Shown here piece after piece: positions 38,571 through 46,265 of a DNA stretch of 64,000 bases; within the stretch, counting starts at the first letter, position 1; each line of letters starts with the position of its first letter. The position numbers were made by a program, and so were the translations under genes. Location: NCBI RefSeq assembly GCF_004363805.1, contig NZ_SNZP01000009.1, positions 144,716-208,715 of the forward strand, written 5' to 3'. This stretch comes from Paludibacterium purpuratum (GTDB taxonomy: Bacteria > Pseudomonadota > Gammaproteobacteria > Burkholderiales > Chromobacteriaceae). The notes beneath the pieces were generated by a model. It had not been told where the DNA came from and made no database searches. It worked only from the letters and a program-made list of their open reading frames with translations.

Positions 38571-38591
38571 CTAGGAAGGTCTCTGAACACC

Positions 38592-39362
38592 ATGCTCGCG
38601 CTCTCTTCTGTCTCGGCATTTTCCGACAATTATATCTGGGTTTTGCATGATCGGTCGGATGCGCTCGCGGTCGACCCCGGCGATGCCGGGCCGCTCTTGG
38701 CCTTTCTCGACCAACACCGGCTGACCTTGCGCGCCATATTGATCACGCACCGTCATGCCGACCATATCGGCGGTCTAGCCGAGTTGTCGGCACGCTATCC
38801 GAAGGCGCGAGTGATCGGTCCCGCCACCCTGTCCGACGCCAGCGAACCGGTCGGCGCCGGACAGACCGTCTCGGTGCTCGGCCTGGATTTCGCGGTGATG
38901 GCGGTGCCCGGGCATACGCTCGACCATCTGGCCTACTATGCCACGCCCTGGCTATTTTGCGGCGATACCTTGTTCGGCGCCGGCTGCGGCCGACTGTTCG
39001 AAGGCACAGCCGCGCAGATGCTGGCATCGTTGCGGCGCTTGGCCGCTCTACCGCCCGAAACGCTGATTTGCCCGGCACACGAATATACCGTGGCCAATTT
39101 GCAATTCGCACGACAGGCAGAGCCATCCAACATCAATATAAATCAAAGACTTGCACGAGACAAAGCTAAGCGAGACCAGCATCGCTCGACCTTACCTTGT
39201 CAACTGGCAGAAGAATTGGCCACCAATCCATTTTTACGTAGCGATCAGCCGTCTATCCGCCAAACCATTGAACAGAAAGAACAACGGATATTTTCCAACG
39301 ATGAGGAAATATTCGCTGCACTGCGACGCTGGAAAGACGGTTTCAAAGTGCAAGATGTGTGA
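38592..39362 (+). CDS. gloB: Hydroxyacylglutathione hydrolase (glyoxalase II)
   Basis: Hydrolyses S-lactoylglutathione in methylglyoxal detoxification. The 256-residue protein has the binuclear metal site THRHADHIGGLAE (about residues 53-65), PGHTLDHLAYY and FCGDTLFGAGCGRLFEG. PAHEYTVANLQFA is diagnostic for glyoxalase II. The last 80 residues are encoded by noticeably more AT-rich, less biased codons than the rest (from about 39120), although the protein still aligns with the family's helical C-terminus. Confidence 0.95.
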   Translation: MLALSSVSAFSDNYIWVLHDRSDALAVDPGDAGPLLAFLDQHRLTLRAILITHRHADHIGGLAELSARYPKARVIGPATLSDASEPVGAGQTVSVLGLDFAVMAVPGHTLDHLAYYATPWLFCGDTLFGAGCGRLFEGTAAQMLASLRRLAALPPETLICPAHEYTVANLQFARQAEPSNININQRLARDKAKRDQHRSTLPCQLAEELATNPFLRSDQPSIRQTIEQKEQRIFSNDEEIFAALRRWKDGFKVQDV

Positions 39363-39778
39363 TCGACGCGCCCGGCGGGCACAAGTGCCCGCTGCGCCGA
39401 TCGCGCCCCCTTCACGTCCACAAGGCGCGTCCGGCAAGGATCCGCCCCTTCCAGCTCGGCAACCCCGCCGCATACCGTCGGATTGTCAGACCAAACCGAC
39501 GATCAAACAATAATTTAGCCAGGATCGCACCGGCACCGAACGGCCATATTTTTGATGATCTAATTAAATAATTCCTGATCATGATCATCGAATTGACGCT
39601 ATGCGCAACGGTATGATTCATAGCCAAATACCCTATTCACCATTATTGAGACGCCCGTCTGGCTTGCTATTGCGCCAATAGATGCTAAAACCTTATGAAA
39701 TTGTTTGTGTTTTTCAGGTTGACACACCCAATTGCGGTAGTTAGCATCGGCCGAAAATCAGAATTCTGGGCCCGCCAA
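39363..39778. other. Gene-free interval between gloB and mltD
   Basis: A 416-bp stretch that becomes AT-rich towards mltD and probably contains its promoter. A hairpin gcgggca/tgcccgc at 39377-39394 follows gloB but has no T-run. No reading frame here is convincing. Confidence 0.5.
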
Positions 39779-41422
39779 ATGAAAAGATTCAAACCATTGG
39801 CACTTGCATTGTCTATGCTCTTTGCCGCATCCGGGGCGGCAAAGGCCGCCGACGGCATCCTGTCGTTCGCCGCCAGTGCCAATCAGGGACTAGCCGCCGG
39901 GCTGGACATGATGCTGCAAAACGCCAGCCAGCTGCGCAACGGCGACAACGTCTGGGAACGCCTGCGTCAAGGCTTTCAGATGTCGAGCGTCAACGACGAA
40001 CTGGTTCAGCGCCAGACCCGTTATTACGCCAGCCACCCCGATGCTTTCAGACGCACGCTCAACCGCGGCAACAAATACCTGTTCTACATCCTGAGCGAAG
40101 TCGAACGCCGCGGCATGCCGACGGAAATCGCACTGCTGCCAATGGTGGAAAGCGCATTCATCCCCACCGCCACCTCGCCGGTGGGTGCCGCCGGCCTGTG
40201 GCAGTTCATGCCGACGACCGGCCGCCAATACGGTTTGGAACAGACGTGGTGGTATGACGGCCGCCGCGACGTCACCGCCGCGACCACCGCAGCGCTCGAC
40301 TATCTGCAGACCCTGTACACCCAGTTCGGCGACTGGAGCCTGGCGCTCGCCGCCTATAACTGGGGCGAAGGCAACGTGGCGCGTTCGATCGCCCGCACTC
40401 AGGCGGCCGGACTGCCGGCCACTTACGAAAACGTGCGCATGCCGGCGGAAACCCGCAGCTATGTACCCAAGCTGCTGGCCATTCGCAATCTACTGGCCGA
40501 TCCGGACAGCTTCGGCGTCCGCCTGGATAAATTCCCCAACAAACCCTACTTCGTTGCAGTGACGCCTGGCCGACACATGGACATCGCGCTGGCCGCCCGA
40601 CTGGCCGGCATTTCCGTCGGTGAATTCATGGAGCTCAATCCGGGCTTCAATCTGCCGGTCTACGCCTATAAGGCGGGCCGCCAGATGTTGCTGCCGACGA
40701 AATCGGTGGATCGCTTCCAGGCCAACCTGGCGACTTGGACCAAGCCGCTCTTGACCTGGCAGGTCTACACCCCGAGCGGCGACGAGTCGGTAGCCAATGT
40801 CGCGGGCCGGACCGGTATGTCGAGCGCACAGCTGCTCACGGTCAATCATTTGAGCGGCGGCACGCTGCCCGCCGGCCGACCGATCCTGGTCGCCATGAAG
40901 AATGGCGTCGACGACATCAAACCGCTCACAGTGGCCGATACCCAGGTTGCACTGGCGGATCAGACGAACGGCACGCCGGCCTCGGTCGAGAGCGCCGCTG
41001 CCGTCAAGGCGCCCGCCCCCGCGACGCCGGCCATTCAGGTAGCCAGCAATACCGCGGCGCCGGCCATTCAGGTAGCCGGCAATACCGCGGCGCCGACGCC
41101 GCCCGCGACCGTAGACCCGATCGCCGCGCTGGCGGTCGAACCGATCCAGTTGGCCAGCAACGACGCGGCAGCCAAACCGGCCGCGCCGGTGGCGATCAAG
41201 GTCGCCATGGCCGACCCCGTTCCTCAGATGGCCCAAGCATCGGCGACCCAGCACACTGTCGTGGCAGGCGATACGCTCTATAACATCGCTCGCCGCTATA
41301 GCTTGTCGGTGGCGGAACTCAAACAGCTCAACGGCCTGATCGGCAACAACGTGCGCATCGGCCAAACGCTGCTGCTCAAGCCGCGTGCGACGCAGCAGGT
41401 CAGCGATGCCAGCGGCAGCTGA
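39779..41422 (+). CDS. mltD: Membrane-bound lytic murein transglycosylase D
   Basis: Cleaves peptidoglycan glycan strands to 1,6-anhydro ends. From ATG 39779 it is 547 residues with a signal peptide (MKRFKPLALALSMLFAASGAAKA); no lipobox Cys is evident, unlike E. coli MltD. The SLT domain (about residues 95-245) has the catalytic Glu in LLPMVESAFIPTA, then GAAGLWQFMPTTGRQYG and LAAYNWGEGNVARSI. A probable degenerate LysM lies near residues 320-370. One clear C-terminal LysM (TVVAGDTLYNIARRYSLS) follows an Ala/Pro-rich linker carrying a perfect-length duplication of 11 residues. The frame opens further upstream but without family match. Confidence 0.93.
   Translation: MKRFKPLALALSMLFAASGAAKAADGILSFAASANQGLAAGLDMMLQNASQLRNGDNVWERLRQGFQMSSVNDELVQRQTRYYASHPDAFRRTLNRGNKYLFYILSEVERRGMPTEIALLPMVESAFIPTATSPVGAAGLWQFMPTTGRQYGLEQTWWYDGRRDVTAATTAALDYLQTLYTQFGDWSLALAAYNWGEGNVARSIARTQAAGLPATYENVRMPAETRSYVPKLLAIRNLLADPDSFGVRLDKFPNKPYFVAVTPGRHMDIALAARLAGISVGEFMELNPGFNLPVYAYKAGRQMLLPTKSVDRFQANLATWTKPLLTWQVYTPSGDESVANVAGRTGMSSAQLLTVNHLSGGTLPAGRPILVAMKNGVDDIKPLTVADTQVALADQTNGTPASVESAAAVKAPAPATPAIQVASNTAAPAIQVAGNTAAPTPPATVDPIAALAVEPIQLASNDAAAKPAAPVAIKVAMADPVPQMAQASATQHTVVAGDTLYNIARRYSLSVAELKQLNGLIGNNVRIGQTLLLKPRATQQVSDASGS
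41030..41095 (+). repeat. Tandem 33-bp duplication in the mltD linker
   Basis: Two copies of a 33-bp unit at 41030-41062 and 41063-41095 differ at one base. They encode AIQVASNTAAP and AIQVAGNTAAP in the Ala/Pro-rich linker before the C-terminal LysM. Confidence 0.9.
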
Positions 41423-41427
41423 CTGGT

Positions 41428-41500
41428 AACATCCGCGCATTGCCTTCGGCGAATGCACGCTACCACTTCGTAGCGTGCGTTCACGAAGCAACACACTTAC
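41428..41500. repeat. REP-like double hairpin between mltD and dtd
   Basis: Imperfect palindromes gcattgcc/ggcgaatgc (about 41440-41460) and a tagcgtgcgtt/aagcaacacac region. The core ttgccttcggcgaa is the inverse of that at 6919-6938. Like that copy it separates convergent genes. Confidence 0.5.
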
Positions 41501-41501
41501 C

Positions 41502-41954
41502 CTATTCGGGATTTTTGCTGTCGAGCCAGAGCGTTACCGGTCCGTCGTTGACCAAGGCGACCGCCATGTCGGCGCCAAAGATGCCTGTCGGCACAGCCCG
41601 ATTCAACGTTTCCGCCATGCGTGCGACGAAGCGGTCGAACAGCGGACGGGAAATATCGGGCGCCGCCGCGCGCGAATAGGAGGGGCGATTGCCCTTTTTC
41701 ATGCTGGCATGCAAGGTAAATTGACTGACTGCCAGCACCTCGCCCTCGATATCCAGCACCGAGCGATTCATCACCCCCTGCTGGTCGTTGAAAATGCGTA
41801 ATTGGCTGATCTTGCGGCACAACCACTCGATGTCCGCCTCCTCGTCCGCGGCCTCAACGCCCAGCAACACCAGGATCCCCTGACCGATCCGCCCGGTCTC
41901 CGCGCCTTCGACCGTCACGGCGGCGCTGGACACCCGTTGCAGCAATGCTCGCAT
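41502..41954 (-). CDS. dtd: D-aminoacyl-tRNA deacylase
   Basis: Removes D-amino acids mischarged onto tRNA. The 150-residue protein has the typical start [17 protein letters not shown], the [18 protein letters not shown] motif (SQFTL carries the active-site region) and the C-terminal [23 protein letters not shown]. Of the two consecutive ATGs (41957, 41954), the second has the better spacing from AAGGGA. The frame continues far upstream only as antisense of yaaA. The start is 78 bp from the divergent yaaA start. Confidence 0.95.
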   Translation of the reverse strand: MRALLQRVSSAAVTVEGAETGRIGQGILVLLGVEAADEEADIEWLCRKISQLRIFNDQQGVMNRSVLDIEGEVLAVSQFTLHASMKKGNRPSYSRAAAPDISRPLFDRFVARMAETLNRAVPTGIFGADMAVALVNDGPVTLWLDSKNPE

Positions 41955-42032
41955 CATTTTCCCTTTTTTCGAAACCAAACAGCTTATAGAATGCCAGACA
42001 ATTTGCCAGTCAATCCAATGAAGGAACCGCAC

Positions 42033-42806
42033 ATGTTGATGGTGATCTCCCCGGCCAAGACTCTGGATTTCGATACGCCGGCTCACACCGACCGCCATAC
42101 CCAACCGGATCTGCTGGCGCATAGCGCAGAGCTGATCAAGGTGCTGCGCACCTGCTCGCCCGCCGATATCGCCGCGCTGATGGCGATCAGCGATGCGCTG
42201 GCCGTGCTCAACGTCGGCCGCTACCATGATTGGCACCCGCCGTTCACCCCCGGCAATGCCAAGCAGGCTGTGCTCGCCTTCATGGGTGATGTGTACGAGG
42301 GACTCGATGCCGCCACGCTCGACGACCGCCAACTCGACTGGCTGCAAGGCCATCTGCGCATCTTGTCCGGCCTGTACGGCTGCCTGCGCCCCCTGGATCT
42401 GATGCAGGCCTATCGACTGGAAATGGGTATCTCGCTCGGCAATCCGCGCGGCAAGAATCTGTATGCATTTTGGGGCGAGCTGATCACCGAGCGGCTCAAT
42501 CTCGCGCTGGCGCACGACCCGGAGCCCGTCCTGGTCAACTTGGCGTCGAACGAATATTTCAAATCGATCAAACCAGCCAAACTGAAGGCCCGCATTGTCA
42601 CGCCGATATTCCAGGATCTGAAAGGCGATCAGTACAAGGTGATCAGTTTCCACGCCAAACGCGCGCGCGGGTTAATGGTGCGCTGGGCCGTCGAACATGC
42701 CGTGACCGACCCGCAGGCACTGAAAGCTTTCGATAGCGAGGGCTACGCCTTCGACTCGGCGGCATCCGACAGCGACAACTGGGTCTTCCGCCGCGCGCAT
42801 CGCTAA
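42033..42806 (+). CDS. yaaA: Peroxide stress protein YaaA
   Basis: A 257-residue member of the YaaA/DUF328 family, implicated in limiting Fenton damage by lowering free iron under peroxide stress. Diagnostic motifs are [13 protein letters not shown] at the start, [19 protein letters not shown] near the middle, and [11 protein letters not shown] followed by [20 protein letters not shown] 42033 is preceded by AAGGA at seven to eight bases. It is divergent from dtd and monocistronic. Confidence 0.96.
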   Translation: MLMVISPAKTLDFDTPAHTDRHTQPDLLAHSAELIKVLRTCSPADIAALMAISDALAVLNVGRYHDWHPPFTPGNAKQAVLAFMGDVYEGLDAATLDDRQLDWLQGHLRILSGLYGCLRPLDLMQAYRLEMGISLGNPRGKNLYAFWGELITERLNLALAHDPEPVLVNLASNEYFKSIKPAKLKARIVTPIFQDLKGDQYKVISFHAKRARGLMVRWAVEHAVTDPQALKAFDSEGYAFDSAASDSDNWVFRRAHR

Positions 42807-43778
42807 GCCCTATCCTCGTCGGGCAAGTCGTTCCACGGTCGATCGTCACGCCCGTACCGTCGCGAGATCCATTGTCTTTGCGCTACCAAATATCGACGAT
42901 CCGGTCTCGCACTTGCCCGCCCTTCCCCGTAAGCGATTTTTCACCGTGAAATAAACGCGGCGTGGATGCCACATAATCAAAAAATAATCTAGAAAAAAGA
43001 GACATTTTTTTATATAAATGCGACATCATTTTTATATGATAAAGCAGTTTTTTATTAAAAATAAAAATACCATTGGAGTACAAGTTTTGACCGCCCTCTA
43101 CGCGCACGACCCTCGCTCCGTAGCGTCCCGCACGCGTGCAACACCGCTTTTGCAGCGCAACAACCAAGCCACCCTCGCAGCGCAAAGCATAAAAAACCGG
43201 TAAATGGGATTTTGGACAGATTAAATTGCCAGATCTAAAGCAAATAACATATGTTTATGCCACAGAAGTTATTGGCAAAAACCCGATCAAACAGAATAAA
43301 ATCAATTACTTATAAACCATATTTCTGTCAGACAGTACTCACCTCCCGCAAACCCCCTCCTTGCATTTGCGCAATGCAAATTTGGCATACATACATACAA
43401 CGATTTCATGAGCCCAGCTAGCCGGCACAATGCAAATTCAAACGTCATATCCAATCTATATTTAAAGCCGACTTAGCCTACCTGATACGCACCACAACCA
43501 ACGATACCAGCCGAGTCAATCCCAACTGTGATCACCTGCCACTTGGCATTGGTGGGCTGTTGGAATCAGAAAATGCGCGCTAGGATCGCACCTGTGTTCG
43601 AGGGGGGAGATGCGAAAACTTCGCTTGCACTTCTCCTTGGCGGCCTGGCCGCGCTCTGGCACAGGGAAGCAATACGTCCATCTGACAGGGTCAAGCGCGC
43701 ATCAAGCCGCGCTGCCCTCTGAACCGCTCGTGTTGGTCATCTGGCGGACAGCAATGTCCGGATAATATGGAGTCATAA
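42807..43778. other. Long AT-rich gap upstream of the OPT transporter
   Basis: 972 bp without a supported gene. From about 42940 to 43530 the sequence is strikingly AT-rich compared with the surroundings, with oligo-T/A tracts (for example 43040-43070). A short GC-richer segment at 43560-43720 can form local hairpins (gcgaa/ttcgc near 43610). A 100-codon minus frame at 42883-43185 has no family features. Promoters for the OPT operon must lie here. Confidence 0.6.
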
Positions 43779-45710
43779 ATGAAAAAAGAGCTGCCGAAAG
43801 GTGCATACGGTGGAATAGCCGGGAAGGATTACATCCCGTATATCACCGGCACTTCCACTCTCGGTGGTGGGGCGATCGTCTTCATCATCGGTCTGATCCT
43901 TGCCGCAGTTTTCGCCGCATCGACCGCCTACTCGGGGATGAAGGCCGGCCTGACCGTCGCGGCCGGGATTCCGGGCGCCATCCTGGGTACCGGCCTCGTC
44001 AACATCTTCTCGAAGAAAAACGGCATTCTGGGCAAAAACCTACTCCAGGGTATGTCCAGCGCCGGTGAATCTGTCGCCAGCGGCCTGATCTTCGTCATCC
44101 CGTCGATTCTGCTGATCGGTTCCAACTTCACCTTCCTCGAAGGCCTGTTGGCCGGCGTCGGCGGTGTCATGTTCGGTATCGGCGTCGCCTCGATCGTCCA
44201 CAACTACCTGATCGTGGAAGAGCATGGCAACCTGATGTACCCGGAATCGATGGCCATTTCGGAAACCCTGGTGGCTTCCGACTCGGGCGGCGAATCGCTC
44301 AAGTACATGGGGATCGGCTTCGGCATCGGCGGTCTGGTCACCATGGTGACCGGCGCGGTATTCGGCTGGGTCAACAACGTCATCAGCTATATCGGCACCC
44401 AAACCTACAAGTATCGCTTCGAAATGGAAGTGAACCCGATGCTCTTGGGTATCGGCTTCATCGTGGGTCTGAAAATCTCGCTGACCATGTTCGCCGGCTC
44501 GATCATGTCGAACTTCGCCATCATCCCGCTGATCGGCTACTTCTCCAGCATGGCCGATCCTAGCCTGATGGTATGGAACAAGGCGCACGTCGCCATTCAC
44601 AGTATGCCGGTGGGCGTGATCGCCGGTTCCTACGTGAAGTACATCGGCGCCGGCATGATGCTGTGCGGCGGTATCATCGGCGCCATCAAGCTGATCCCGG
44701 TCATCGTGGGTTCCATCAAGGAAACCCTGGGTGCCAAGACCGGCGGCACCAACGGCAAGGACACGCAATACCTGAAGATCCTGCTCGTGGGCGCGGTCGT
44801 GTCCTTCGTCGCAGGCCTGGTCGGCTCCGGCGGCAACGTCATGATGGCCATCATCGGCACGGTGATGTCGCTGATCCTGATGGTGCTGTTCGTGATCGTT
44901 TCCGGCCGTCTGACCGGCACCATCGGCACCTCCAACCTGCCGGTATCCGGCATGACCATCGCCTCGCTGGTTCTGGTCACCATGGCTTTCGTGATCATGG
45001 GTTGGCACGGTCTGGCCGAAAACAAGTCGCTGCTGCTGTTCGGTAGCCTGATCGTCGTCGCCGTCTCCATCGCCGGCGGCTACATGCAGACCCAGAAGGT
45101 GACTTACATCATCGGCGGCAGCAAGAACGAAATGCAGCGCTACTACGTGCTGGCCAGCATCATCGGCGTGATCGTCGTCGTCGGCACCATCATGATTCTG
45201 TCCAAGCAACTGGCCAACACCGGCGCCGATGCGCAGTTCGGTCTGCCGCAAGCCAACCTGATGGCGACGCTGACCTCGGGCATCATGTCCGGCAAACTGC
45301 CGTGGGTGATGATCTTCGTCGGTGTGTTCATGGCTCTGGTGCTGTTCTTCCTGGAACTGCCGATCATGACCGTGGCCATCGGTTTCTACCTGCCGATCGC
45401 CACCACTTCGATCATCCTGGTCGGCGCGCTGCTGCGCATCATCGTCGAGAAGACCGCTAAGAACGAAACCGAGAAGGAAGCCAAGGTCGCCCATGGCGTG
45501 AGCTTGTCCTCCGGTCTGGTTGCCGGCGGTTCGATCATCGGTCTGCTCGGCATCATCCTGCAGGTTTCCGGCATCATCAACCTGAAGGATCTGGTCGGCT
45601 TCGCCGCCAGCAATGAAATGGCCATCGTGCTGCTGGTCATCCTGTCGGTACTGACGCTGATCCCGCTGATGACCGCCAAGGCGGCTCATCATCAGCAAGA
45701 CGCGTCGTAA
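43779..45710 (+). CDS. OPT-family oligopeptide/metal-chelate transporter
   Basis: A 643-residue inner membrane protein of the oligopeptide transporter (OPT) superfamily, prokaryotic branch. It has about 14-16 hydrophobic helices. Characteristic stretches are FAASTAYSGMKAGLTVAAGIPGAI near residue 50, GESVASGLIFVIPSILL near residue 95 and EEHGNLMYPESMAISETL near residue 150. ATG 43779 has GGAG six bases upstream. It is followed after 14 bp by a PqqD-like gene and a strong terminator, giving a two-gene operon. Members carry peptides, siderophores or glutathione-type thiols; the substrate here is unknown. Confidence 0.9.
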   Translation: MKKELPKGAYGGIAGKDYIPYITGTSTLGGGAIVFIIGLILAAVFAASTAYSGMKAGLTVAAGIPGAILGTGLVNIFSKKNGILGKNLLQGMSSAGESVASGLIFVIPSILLIGSNFTFLEGLLAGVGGVMFGIGVASIVHNYLIVEEHGNLMYPESMAISETLVASDSGGESLKYMGIGFGIGGLVTMVTGAVFGWVNNVISYIGTQTYKYRFEMEVNPMLLGIGFIVGLKISLTMFAGSIMSNFAIIPLIGYFSSMADPSLMVWNKAHVAIHSMPVGVIAGSYVKYIGAGMMLCGGIIGAIKLIPVIVGSIKETLGAKTGGTNGKDTQYLKILLVGAVVSFVAGLVGSGGNVMMAIIGTVMSLILMVLFVIVSGRLTGTIGTSNLPVSGMTIASLVLVTMAFVIMGWHGLAENKSLLLFGSLIVVAVSIAGGYMQTQKVTYIIGGSKNEMQRYYVLASIIGVIVVVGTIMILSKQLANTGADAQFGLPQANLMATLTSGIMSGKLPWVMIFVGVFMALVLFFLELPIMTVAIGFYLPIATTSIILVGALLRIIVEKTAKNETEKEAKVAHGVSLSSGLVAGGSIIGLLGIILQVSGIINLKDLVGFAASNEMAIVLLVILSVLTLIPLMTAKAAHHQQDAS

Positions 45711-45724
45711 GTAGGGAGGCGGCC

Positions 45725-46078
45725 ATGGAACACGATAATCCGCTCGACACGGTTTATGAGGTAAACGCCAAGCTGGATTATGAAGTCGATGACCGCCGCA
45801 TCGTGACGATCCTGCGCAAGCAGGACCACTGGATCCAGCGGTTCGCCCGGAAACTGAAACTCAGAATCCCGGCTTACCGCAGGACCACGATGGATGACTA
45901 CGCAAGCTTTGTCTTTCTGAGCATCGACGGCAAACGATCGGTCCAAGACATCGGCGAGGTTCTGGCGGCGCAATACGGCGAACAGGCCAACCCGCTATTC
46001 GAACGGCTGCTGGTGTTCTTGAATCATATCGAGAAAAGCGAGCGCTTCATTGTCAAAAAAGCCGTCCCACACGGCTGA
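45725..46078 (+). CDS. Stand-alone PqqD-like protein (RiPP-recognition-element fold)
   Basis: A 117-residue protein whose C-terminal 65 residues match the PqqD pattern: MDDYASFVFLSIDGKRSVQDIGEVL followed by an amphipathic helix region (QANPLFERLLVFLNHIEKSERFIV). In RiPP pathways this winged-helix fold binds leader peptides for radical SAM or other enzymes. The first 50 residues are charged and have no assigned fold. No radical SAM gene, cyclodehydratase or obvious precursor is in the window. It is the second gene of an operon with the OPT transporter (14-bp gap), which suggests a role with that transporter or its cargo. The family call is from pattern, without a search. Confidence 0.75.
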   Translation: MEHDNPLDTVYEVNAKLDYEVDDRRIVTILRKQDHWIQRFARKLKLRIPAYRRTTMDDYASFVFLSIDGKRSVQDIGEVLAAQYGEQANPLFERLLVFLNHIEKSERFIVKKAVPHG

Positions 46079-46091
46079 TTGGACTCGCTCG

Positions 46092-46129
46092 ACAAACCGC
46101 CTGTCACCTACGTGACAGGCGGTTTTGTT
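46092..46129 (+). terminator. Rho-independent terminator of the OPT-PqqD operon
   Basis: Perfect 13-bp stem aaccgcctgtcac (46095-46107) / gtgacaggcggtt (46112-46124) with a CTAC loop, then ttgtttt. It lies 16 bp after the PqqD-like stop. Confidence 0.93.
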
Positions 46130-46265
46130 TTGCACAGCCAACAAGGGCATATCCCTCGATCGGGAGACGCCGAGCCGGGTTTCTTGCATCTCTTTCCATG
46201 CCTGTCTACATATGTAGGCATATTGCATACGCACAACTGGATTGTGGCGCGATTGGAGAAACCTC

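Noticed and set aside
42883..43185. 100-codon minus-strand frame
   Set aside because: Mostly in AT-rich DNA, no ribosome binding site or family features.
44040..45698. 552-codon minus-strand frame rich in Asp, His and Gln
   Set aside because: Antisense of the OPT transporter, typical shadow of hydrophobic codons.
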